Source: Phycisphaerales bacterium
GTDB taxonomy: Bacteria; Planctomycetota; Phycisphaerae; Phycisphaerales; UBA1924
Length of the DNA: 64,000 bases
Reading direction: 5' to 3'
NCBI GenBank assembly: GCA_030149165.1
Contig: JASBRY010000009.1
Location: 124,001-188,000 of the forward strand
In this document: in pieces, positions 50,476-57,473 of the stretch
Position numbering within the stretch: position 1 is the first letter of the stretch
How the letters are laid out: the number at the start of each line of letters is the position of its first letter
Notes under the pieces: generated by a model
The model's database searches: none
Told to the model about the DNA's origin: nothing
The model's input: the letters and a program-made list of their open reading frames with translations, nothing else
Program-made: the position numbers and the translations under genes

Positions 50476-51675
50476 TTATAAGGCCGATCCCGTCATATTC
50501 ATCATCGGGAGCATGATCGAGAGAATCAGCGTGCCGACGATGAGGAACAGGATCACGATCAGCAGCGGCTCTAGCACCGCCATGAGCCGATCGGTCTTCT
50601 TGTCAACATTCTGTGAATGGTCCCGCGCCAGCGCATCAAACGCGGAATCGAGGTCTCCCGCTTGATCCGCCGCGACGAGGAGTTTGCGCGTTGAGAGCGG
50701 GAGTGCTTCGACTTTCTCGATGAGCGATCGGAAGAGTCCACCCTCGATGAGACGATGCTGGAGTCTCTGGAGGTCTCTGTTGAGCTTGGGATGGCTGATC
50801 ACACCAGACGACACAGATATCGCATCACTGAGCACGATCCCTGATCGTGTCATCGATCCCATCACAGAGAAGAATCGTGTCAACTCCTGCTCCATTACCA
50901 CATCACGCACGAACGGCATGTTACGAGTCAGACGGATCGCGAGCTTCGCAACTGCGGATCTCCAGAGGAACGCGACGATCAGCAGCAGCATGATTCCGCC
51001 GAGGATGAACAGGATGTTGTCGCGGAGCATCGATCCGATGGACACCAAAATCTTGGTGAAGGTCGGGACCTCAATTCCTGAACTGACCATGGATTCACCG
51101 ATCGTTGGGATCACGATGGTCATCATGACCATCGCCGCGATCAATGCGATCGTGAGCACGATGGATGGATAGATCATCAAGGTCGCGGCTTTGCCGGACA
51201 CTTCCAGACGACGACGAGCGCCGATCGAGAGCTGCTTGCACGCGCCAGCGAGATCTCCGGTCTTCTCCGCGGCTTTGTACACGGCACAGGTCACTTCGTC
51301 GAAGCTCCCGACCTGCGCGCACGCATCACTGAAGCTCGTGCCTTGCGCCACGAGCGAGCGGAGCCGGAGGATGCGATCCTCGTTTCCGGCGCGGACCACA
51401 CTCGAAGCGACTTCCAGCGCTTCTGTCAGCGGCACCCCTCGTTCCAGCAGCTGCGCGAGCTGCGCATCAAACTCCGCGTGATCCTTGAGCGACATGTCCT
51501 GCTCGTTGGATGCCCAATCGGGGAGTTTCCAGGTTTTGACCAAGACCTGACGATCCTTGCGGAGCGTGCTCGCGAGCGCTCGGCTTGAGCGTGCTGATTT
51601 GACACCGATCGCCTTGCCGCCGGATTGCTTGTTGGCGATATACAAGAACGAGCTGTTGATCGGTGCTCTGGTCAT
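50476..51675 (-). CDS. gspF: T2SS inner-membrane platform protein GspF-like
   Basis: Polytopic core of the secretion or pilus platform, thought to couple ATPase movement to pseudopilin assembly. Two copies of the T2SSF helical domain (about 60-180: FDAQLAQLLERGVPLTEALE; about 265-380: FFSVMGSMTRSGIVLSDAIS) alternate with three membrane segments (about 155-178, 205-230, 370-395). AAEKTGDLAGACKQL and AADQAGDLDSAFDAL are the paired family signatures. I set the start at ATG 51675; the frame is open further to 51723. It heads the operon F-G-I-J-K-C-L-M-TPR. The cognate ATPase (GspE) and secretin (GspD) are not in this window. Confidence 0.9.
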   Translation of the reverse strand: MTRAPINSSFLYIANKQSGGKAIGVKSARSSRALASTLRKDRQVLVKTWKLPDWASNEQDMSLKDHAEFDAQLAQLLERGVPLTEALEVASSVVRAGNEDRILRLRSLVAQGTSFSDACAQVGSFDEVTCAVYKAAEKTGDLAGACKQLSIGARRRLEVSGKAATLMIYPSIVLTIALIAAMVMMTIVIPTIGESMVSSGIEVPTFTKILVSIGSMLRDNILFILGGIMLLLIVAFLWRSAVAKLAIRLTRNMPFVRDVVMEQELTRFFSVMGSMTRSGIVLSDAISVSSGVISHPKLNRDLQRLQHRLIEGGLFRSLIEKVEALPLSTRKLLVAADQAGDLDSAFDALARDHSQNVDKKTDRLMAVLEPLLIVILFLIVGTLILSIMLPMMNMTGSAL

Positions 51676-51931
51676 GGTCGTGCTGGTTGGTGCCTTCAGG
51701 GTCCTGATAATAAGGTCCGGCAAAGAGTCTTACATACTGCGTCGCCCGCTGGTTCAACATCGGCGGCTTGATGGGCCCAACTGTATACGATATAGCCGGA
51801 TCTAGGCCCAAACATCGGGGTTTGGAGCCGCGACGGCGCCATCTGACCGCTCAACGCTCCAATCGCGTCAACAATGCCCTCTGAACCGAGTTTTTCATCC
51901 GTACGACCACCCCTCCTCCTGAGATCATTCA

Positions 51932-53020
51932 ATGACCATGACGACCGCATCGACCCAAGGTGATTCCGCCGCGACTCAGACCACCATGCGTGGATTGATC
52001 AAGCACCACGCCGGTCCCGAACTCCAGTTGGTCAACGATCGTCCGATCCCTGAGCCGGGACCCCGCGAGGTCCGCATCAAGGTCAAGAAGGTCGGTATCT
52101 GCGGCACGGATCGTCACATCTGGGAGTGGGACGAATGGGCCGCGGGACGCATCCCTCCTGGGATCATCACGGGACACGAGTTCGTGGGAGAGGTCGACAA
52201 GGTTGGGTCAGCCGTGACCAAGTTCTCTCCAGGACGGCGCGTCAGCGCCGAGGGGCACATGACCAAGGGGCTCGACTACAACTCACGCACAGGCAACGCG
52301 CACATCGCGACGGACACGCAAATCTTCGGCATCGACTGCGACGGATGCTTCGCGGAGTACATGGTGGTTCCCGAAGAGAATGTGTGGCCCGTGCATCCGG
52401 ATATCGATGACAAGCACGCCGCGATCTTTGATCCGCTCGGGAATGCGGTGCACACCGTGATGGAAGCGGGGGTCAGCGCCAAGACCGTGCTGATCTCTGG
52501 AGTCGGGATCATCGGACTCATGGCGGTAACGGTCGCGAAAGCAGCGGGGGCCGCGAAAATCTACTGCACCGATGTCAATCCTCCGAGACTGGAGCTCGCG
52601 AAGAAGCTCGGCGCGTACGAAGCGTTCGACGCGCGTGATGACTCGTGGGTCAAGCAGGTCCGCAGCGAAACCCACGACGGCGTCGATGTGCTCCTCGAGA
52701 TGTCCGGCGCTCCCGCAGCGATGGATCAAGGATTCAGGGCGCTGCGCAATGGAGGACGAGCCGCGCTGCTCGGACTCCCGGCTCGGACGGTGGACTTTGA
52801 CTTCAACGCGCACATTATTTTTAAGGGATGCACCGTACTGGGAATCAACGGGCGGCGCATGTGGGAGACCTGGTACCAGATGGAGAAACTGTTGCTCTCC
52901 GGAAGACTCGAACTCGACGAGATCATCACCCACGAGTTCCCGATGAGCGACTACCAAGAAGCGTTCCGCACCATGATGTCCGGCGAGGGGATCAAGGTCC
53001 TCATGAATGTCGGGGAGTAA
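51932..53020 (+). CDS. tdh: L-threonine 3-dehydrogenase-like zinc alcohol dehydrogenase lacking structural-zinc cysteines
   Basis: Medium-chain dehydrogenase oxidising threonine to 2-amino-3-ketobutyrate with NAD. Tdh features: KVGICGTDRHIWEWDEWAAG (catalytic zinc Cys), IITGHEFVGEVDKVG (His-Glu), GCFAEYMVVPEENVWPV, NAVHTVMEAG, Rossmann ISGVGIIGLMAV and GINGRRMWETWY. At the place of the four-cysteine structural zinc lobe, where E. coli Tdh reads CGHCRNCRGGRTHLC, this protein reads KGLDYNSRTGNAHIA: all four cysteines are gone while the loop length is kept. The N-terminal 18 residues are an extra Thr-rich stretch. A pyrimidine-rich CCTCCTCC precedes the gene instead of a ribosome site. No kbl gene follows. 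Confidence 0.87.
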   Translation: MTMTTASTQGDSAATQTTMRGLIKHHAGPELQLVNDRPIPEPGPREVRIKVKKVGICGTDRHIWEWDEWAAGRIPPGIITGHEFVGEVDKVGSAVTKFSPGRRVSAEGHMTKGLDYNSRTGNAHIATDTQIFGIDCDGCFAEYMVVPEENVWPVHPDIDDKHAAIFDPLGNAVHTVMEAGVSAKTVLISGVGIIGLMAVTVAKAAGAAKIYCTDVNPPRLELAKKLGAYEAFDARDDSWVKQVRSETHDGVDVLLEMSGAPAAMDQGFRALRNGGRAALLGLPARTVDFDFNAHIIFKGCTVLGINGRRMWETWYQMEKLLLSGRLELDEIITHEFPMSDYQEAFRTMMSGEGIKVLMNVGE

Positions 53021-53047
53021 ATCTATCAATGGAATGGAGGGGCAGAC

Positions 53048-54157
53048 ATGTTCCGTGTTTGCATCGCGCTGCTCGTGTCGTTGTTTGTTTCTCCAGCGAT
53101 CTCAACAGAAACTGATCAAGTCGAACCGCTGCGGATCGCCGTGATCGGTCTGGTGCATGGTCATGTCGAGGGCGTGCTCTGGCAAGCGAAGGATCGGGAC
53201 GATCTGCAAATCGTCGGTATCTACGACCCCAATCCAGAGCTGTTCGACAAGTACAAAGACAAGTACGCGCTCGATGAGTCGTGGTACTTTGATGACCTCG
53301 ACGAGATGCTCGACGCGACCAAACCAGAAGCGGCGAGTGTGATGAACTCGATCAAGGACCACATCGACGCCGTCCGCGCGTGCGCTCCGCGTGGGATCCA
53401 CACGCTCATAGAGAAACCCCTCGCGATCAACGCGGTCGATGCGCTTGAAATGAAGATGCTCGCCGTCAAGCACGATGTGCTCGTGCTGACCAACTACGAG
53501 ACCTCGTGGTACGGCTCGGTCCGCACCGCCGCTCGTATTGCGAAGGAGTCGGGACCGATCAACCGAGCCGTGTTCCGTCACGGGCACAAGGGACCGCGCG
53601 AGATCGGGTGCTCTGAGGAGTTTCTGGAATGGCTGACCGATCCCCAAGAAAACGGCGGCGGCGCGATCGTGGACTTCGGATGCTACGGCGCGAACCTCAT
53701 GACCTGGCTCATGGATAATCAAATGCCTGAGACCGTGACCGCGATCACGCGACAGCTCAAGCCGGAGGTGTATCCCGATGTCGATGACGACGCGACGATC
53801 GTGCTGGGATACAAAGATTCCGTCGCGGTGATCCAAGCATCGTGGGCATGGACCCACGACAACAAGGACATGGATATTTATACCCCCGGCGCTTCGTACC
53901 ACGCGTCAAAGTGGGATTCGTTGACCAAGCGCGATCCGGATTCGGATCGCAAAGCGCACCCCATCGACGATCGTCCCGAAGAACTCCGCAACGAGTGGAC
54001 CTACTTCCGAAAGGTCATCCGAGGCGAGTGCGAGGTTGATCCGCTGTCAAGCATCGACAACAACCTGATCGTGTGCTTGATTCTCGACGCAGCGCGCAAA
54101 TCTGCAAAGACAGGGGAAGCCGTGTGTTTCAGCAAAGCACTCAAGATCGCGAACTAA
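53048..54157 (+). CDS. Exported Gfo/Idh/MocA-family oxidoreductase
   Basis: NAD(P)-dependent sugar oxidoreductase fold with a Sec signal peptide (MFRVCIALLVSLFVSPAIST), a combination common in planctomycetes. The N-terminal Rossmann domain starts RIAVIGLVHGHVEGVLWQAK. The usual GxGxxG is altered to GLVHGH. The conserved EKP motif is present in LIEKPLAINA; the C-terminal beta-sheet domain carries GGGAIVDFGCYGANLMTWLM. GGAGGGG about 6 nt before ATG 53048 is a good ribosome site. It lies 27 bp after tdh, so they are likely one unit. Cofactor supply outside the cytosol would be unusual, so it may carry a tightly held NADP. It overlaps the convergent PIG-L gene by 4 bp. Confidence 0.87.
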   Translation: MFRVCIALLVSLFVSPAISTETDQVEPLRIAVIGLVHGHVEGVLWQAKDRDDLQIVGIYDPNPELFDKYKDKYALDESWYFDDLDEMLDATKPEAASVMNSIKDHIDAVRACAPRGIHTLIEKPLAINAVDALEMKMLAVKHDVLVLTNYETSWYGSVRTAARIAKESGPINRAVFRHGHKGPREIGCSEEFLEWLTDPQENGGGAIVDFGCYGANLMTWLMDNQMPETVTAITRQLKPEVYPDVDDDATIVLGYKDSVAVIQASWAWTHDNKDMDIYTPGASYHASKWDSLTKRDPDSDRKAHPIDDRPEELRNEWTYFRKVIRGECEVDPLSSIDNNLIVCLILDAARKSAKTGEAVCFSKALKIAN

Positions 54158-54894
54158 AGCACAAGCGACGCGAGATCGTTGAGCCCAACCGGTTCCTTCG
54201 TAAAGAACGGCTCACCCGCCTCGGTGCCGATGCGTGATCCGAAGTAGCTCGCCGCGTGCTCGATCCATTCCGCGATGCGTGCGTTCTTGGGAGGGAGCAC
54301 GAACTGCGTGTGGTACGCGCGGATCGATTCGAGCTTCTGCTCGACGACTCCGGAGATATCAAACACAAAGCTCGGATCCGCGACCCAGCGCAGGTGCGTC
54401 GCGTAGTAGTAGAACAACCACTTGGGGTACAACGGCTCACCAAGCTCGAAAGTCCGTCCTGTCCACGCATCCGTGGGTTTGGGCATCTCGATCTTGCTGA
54501 GCTTCGCGTCAAAGCGAGCATCCTCGACGCATCGCGTCACGGCTCGGTGGTCCGGATGCGCATCGATATCAAAGGTCGTAAAGATCATCTCCGCTTGCCA
54601 AGCTCGGATCACTCCTGCGAGCGCGTGACGATTCTCGATCGTGTGCTCCACGAATCGGTTGGGGAGATCGAGCAGCCAACGATCGACCTCACCGGTTGCA
54701 TTGCGTGACAACACCTTGAACGCGTCCGCAGCTTCCTGTTTACGGATCTCAGGAGATCCCAACGGCGTGGGCTCGCCGTTGGTGACATCGAGGATCAGGA
54801 CATCGTGTCCCTGATTCATGAGCTTGATGATGGTCCCACCCATCCCCAGTTCTTGATCATCCGGATGTGGTCCGACGACGATGATGCGTGCCAT
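54154..54894 (-). CDS. PIG-L (LmbE-like) zinc deacetylase, BshB1-like
   Basis: Removes acetyl groups from GlcNAc-type substrates, for example GlcNAc-malate in bacillithiol synthesis. Zinc motif PHPDDQELGMGG at residues 9-20 and the second motif FDIDAHPDHRAVTRCVEDAR (about 107-126) are intact. The Tyr/His-rich stretch KWLFYYYATHLRW and the end GEPFFTKEPVGLNDLASLVL match the BshB1 group. The ending ...EPF.. with EP is characteristic there. Length (246) is normal. No bshA or bshC is nearby, so the pathway is not confirmed. A small lipoprotein gene lies 51 bp upstream on the same strand. Confidence 0.88.
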   Translation of the reverse strand: MARIIVVGPHPDDQELGMGGTIIKLMNQGHDVLILDVTNGEPTPLGSPEIRKQEAADAFKVLSRNATGEVDRWLLDLPNRFVEHTIENRHALAGVIRAWQAEMIFTTFDIDAHPDHRAVTRCVEDARFDAKLSKIEMPKPTDAWTGRTFELGEPLYPKWLFYYYATHLRWVADPSFVFDISGVVEQKLESIRAYHTQFVLPPKNARIAEWIEHAASYFGSRIGTEAGEPFFTKEPVGLNDLASLVL

Positions 54895-54945
54895 GTGAGT
54901 TCTCCAGAGGACTGAGGATGAGCTCGTGTGTTCTGTGTGTAGGGA

Positions 54946-55404
54946 TCAGTCCGTGTTGTTCTCAACAACGACGAATCCGACCAGTTGTTCTTGCCCGTCA
55001 ACCTCTGTTTCGAGTTGACAGAGCACAACAGGAGCCGGGACACGCTGGGAGTAGAACCCGCCAGCGCGGAAGGTCTCTCCAAAGTCATCCACAAATAACT
55101 TCAGATCCATCTCGATGGTCTCTCCCGATGCGAGTCCCGAGATCGGCTGGGAGTAGCGTTGGTTGAGCCAGACGATGGAAGGCCCGAAGTCGTCGGTTGT
55201 GGTGTTGGTGAAGCGGAGGGTGGTCGAGTCGCGGAACACCTGGACATCGACGACCTCGCCTTTGGTCATCGAATCGGGGTAGCGGGGTCCCGGATCCGCT
55301 TGTGTTTTCTCTGAGAACAGCTTGCAGCCGCTCATAGAGATCGCGAGCGTCAGAGCCGCGAGAGTGGACGAGCAGAGCATTCCGATTCGTTGATTGCGTT
55401 TCAC
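54946..55404 (-). CDS. Small lipoprotein, YcfL/DUF1425-like
   Basis: Signal peptide MKRNQRIGMLCSSTLAALTL then AISMSG-C: lipobox SMSGC. Start is GTG 55404 with GGAGG about 9 nt upstream; ATG 55380 is possible. The mature part of about 125 residues is beta-rich (VVDVQVFRDSTTLRFTNTTT, SQPISGLASGETIEMDLKLF) and resembles DUF1425/YcfL lipoproteins, which sit near LpoB in gamma-proteobacteria. The frame is open upstream to 55893, but that part is antisense to dus and not protein-like. Only 18 bp separate its start from the divergent dus start, so its promoter must lie within dus. Confidence 0.78.
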   Translation of the reverse strand: MKRNQRIGMLCSSTLAALTLAISMSGCKLFSEKTQADPGPRYPDSMTKGEVVDVQVFRDSTTLRFTNTTTDDFGPSIVWLNQRYSQPISGLASGETIEMDLKLFVDDFGETFRAGGFYSQRVPAPVVLCQLETEVDGQEQLVGFVVVENNTD

Positions 55405-55422
55405 GCTCCTATCCTCCCCCTG

Positions 55423-56679
55423 ATGAGCGTGCAAAGCAACCAATCCGACGAGAACTCTTGCGAGCAAGCGAGTAAAAACGCGACGGCGCCCTCGTTTGCG
55501 ATCGCTGAGGGGGCGCAGGACATCGATCCACGCGCCGTCGCTCGCGATCTCGTCGCTCGTCACGGCCGCGGCGGGATGGATCCACGCGTGCGAGCGCTGA
55601 TCCCTGGATTCGATGCGCCGTTTTACCAAGCGGGACTTGCGGGATATTCCGACGCCGCGATGCGGATCATCGCTCGTCGTCACGGCTGTCCGCTCTGCGT
55701 GACCGAAGCGCTTCTTGATCGAACACTCCTCGCTGGAGGCAAAGGATTCGCGAAAGCGGATCTGGGAGACATCCACGACAATGTGCCGGGGGGAGAGGAG
55801 GACACGCCGCTGATCGGACAGATCATGGGATCCGAACCCTCCGAGATGGCGGCAGCCGCGATCAAAATGATCGAGCAGGGACAACGCTCGCACAAAGAGT
55901 ATCGAGCGCTCGTTGGGAAGGAAGTCGAGGGCAGCGAGCTGCGCAGCGATGGGACCGATTCATTCGCTGGGATCGATGTGAATCTCGCGTGTCCTGTGAA
56001 AAAGATCGCGAAGAAATCCAGAGGCGGGCATTGGCTCCGCGAACCTGAGGGCGCGATCGCGATCCTCAAAGCCGTGCGCGAAGTGCTCCCTGATTCGATC
56101 CCGCTCACTGTGAAGATGCGCCGCAGCTACGACGACACGGAAGAAATGCAGCGGAACTTCTTGTTCCTCTTCGACGCCGCGTACGACCTCGGATGCGCGT
56201 GGGTCACTGTCCACGGGCGGACCGTCGAGCAAAAATATGTCGGACCCTCACGATGGGATCCGCTCAAGGCGCTCGTCGATCGCAATCCTGATCGCATCAT
56301 CTTCGGCTCCGGAGATGTCTGGGATGTGAACCAGATCTTCCGCATGATCGGATACACCGGACTCACAGGCGTCTCCGTCGCGCGAGGATGCATCGGGAAT
56401 CCATGGATCTTCCGTCAAGCGCGAGCGATTCTCGACGGCGAAGAACCCAAAGCTCCAACGATCCAGGAACAACGCGATGTGCTTCAGGAGCACTTTGATC
56501 TGCTGCTCGCGGTGAATGCAAACACGCGCGATCCCGAATACCTCACTGCACGAAACATGCGGAAGTTCGGTATCCGCTTCGCGGCTCATCATCCCAATGC
56601 TACTGAAGTGAAGCAATCGTTCATCCACGCGAAGTGCTTGGATGATTGGAGACAGGCGCTGGAGCGGTGGTACACATGA
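55423..56679 (+). CDS. tRNA-dihydrouridine synthase (Dus family)
   Basis: FMN enzyme reducing uridine to dihydrouridine in tRNA D-loops. TIM-barrel motifs: APFYQAGLAGYSDAAMR (substrate/FMN), GQIMGSEPSEMAAAAIKM, GIDVNLACPVKKIAKKSRGG with the catalytic Cys, LTVKMRRSYDD, VHGRTVEQKYVGPSRW and FGSGDVWD with GVSVARGCIGNPWIF. A C-terminal helical domain ends the protein. The N-terminus has about 45 extra residues (Ser/Asn/Glu-rich). The C-x-V-K-K form suggests DusB-like. ATG 55423 is chosen over 55390. It overlaps the next gene by 4 bp (ATGA). Confidence 0.92.
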   Translation: MSVQSNQSDENSCEQASKNATAPSFAIAEGAQDIDPRAVARDLVARHGRGGMDPRVRALIPGFDAPFYQAGLAGYSDAAMRIIARRHGCPLCVTEALLDRTLLAGGKGFAKADLGDIHDNVPGGEEDTPLIGQIMGSEPSEMAAAAIKMIEQGQRSHKEYRALVGKEVEGSELRSDGTDSFAGIDVNLACPVKKIAKKSRGGHWLREPEGAIAILKAVREVLPDSIPLTVKMRRSYDDTEEMQRNFLFLFDAAYDLGCAWVTVHGRTVEQKYVGPSRWDPLKALVDRNPDRIIFGSGDVWDVNQIFRMIGYTGLTGVSVARGCIGNPWIFRQARAILDGEEPKAPTIQEQRDVLQEHFDLLLAVNANTRDPEYLTARNMRKFGIRFAAHHPNATEVKQSFIHAKCLDDWRQALERWYT

Positions 56680-57251
56680 GCAACAGTCAGTTCGCCAACC
56701 CACTCCCCAACGACATGATCCAGGTCTGGATTCAGGTCTTCGAGCGTCAGAAAGCGTTCGGAGAGCACGCATTCAATCAGCTTTCCGACGAGCAGTTCTT
56801 CGCAATCCTCGCGCCGGGACTTAACTCGTGCGCGATCATCGCCAATCACCTTGCCGGGAACATGATCAGCCGATGGACAGACTTCCTGACTTCCGACGGC
56901 GAAAAATCCACGCGCGATCGCGACAGCGAGTTCGAACCTCCAGGCGAGCACACAACGCAGCAGCGCAGGGCAATCATGGAGCGCTGGGAGCAGGGGTGGG
57001 GCGTGCTCTTTGAAGCCCTCGGATCACTGAAGACCGAGGATCTGTCAAAGTCGGTGACGATTCGCAGCGTGCCGCATCCTGTGCATGCCGCGATCGCTCG
57101 GCAGCTCGATCACTACAGCTTCCACATCGGACAGATCAATATCATCGCGCGTCAGCTCGTCGGGACGGACCAATGGGCGTGGTTCACGCTCGCTCCCGGC
57201 GGGACCAAAGCGTTCAATGAGAAGCTGATGGGGAGCGATTCCACGCAGTAA
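56676..57251 (+). CDS. DinB-superfamily protein (DUF1572-like)
   Basis: A 191-residue four-helix-bundle protein. Metal-binding His triad pattern of the DinB/YfiT fold is visible: NHLAGNMISRWTDFL, HPVHAAIARQLDHYSFHIGQ. These proteins often act as metal-dependent thiol transferases (for example bacillithiol-dependent), which fits loosely with the nearby PIG-L gene, but the substrate is unknown. Its ATG overlaps the stop of dus (ATGA), so I chose it over the upstream open codon at 56646. The 57-base gap to the next small gene contains AAAGGAA. Confidence 0.85.
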   Translation: MSNSQFANPLPNDMIQVWIQVFERQKAFGEHAFNQLSDEQFFAILAPGLNSCAIIANHLAGNMISRWTDFLTSDGEKSTRDRDSEFEPPGEHTTQQRRAIMERWEQGWGVLFEALGSLKTEDLSKSVTIRSVPHPVHAAIARQLDHYSFHIGQINIIARQLVGTDQWAWFTLAPGGTKAFNEKLMGSDSTQ

Positions 57252-57308
57252 ACCCCTTTCGCTGAGCATCCAGAATCTGGTATACTGGTCGCCGAAAGGA
57301 ATCTCCCA

Positions 57309-57470
57309 ATGTCTCTGAACCTGATTCTTCTGATTGTGCTTGCTCTGGTGATCCTCTTTGTGCTCATCAGCGCGATCGCGATGTTTCTCCAGATGAACAC
57401 GAAAAAGAAAACAGGAAAGATGAAGGGGAATCCGAAGAATCAAGCGAAGGCGCGTTCCAAGAAACGCTAA
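57309..57470 (+). CDS. Small membrane protein of 53 residues
   Basis: ATG at 57309 is preceded by AAAGGAA about 6 nt upstream, one of the better ribosome sites in the window. The product is one hydrophobic helix at residues 3-27 (NLILLIVLALVILFVLISAI, then AMFLQM) followed by a Lys/Arg/Asn/Gln-rich cytoplasmic tail (TKKKTGKMKGNPKNQAKARS and KKR). With 14 or more basic residues in the last 24, the tail may bind RNA, DNA or acidic lipids. No family is recognised. It follows the DinB-like gene by 57 bp and ends 3 bp from the convergent 7TM-HD gene. Confidence 0.72.
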   Translation: MSLNLILLIVLALVILFVLISAIAMFLQMNTKKKTGKMKGNPKNQAKARSKKR

Positions 57471-57473
57471 GAC

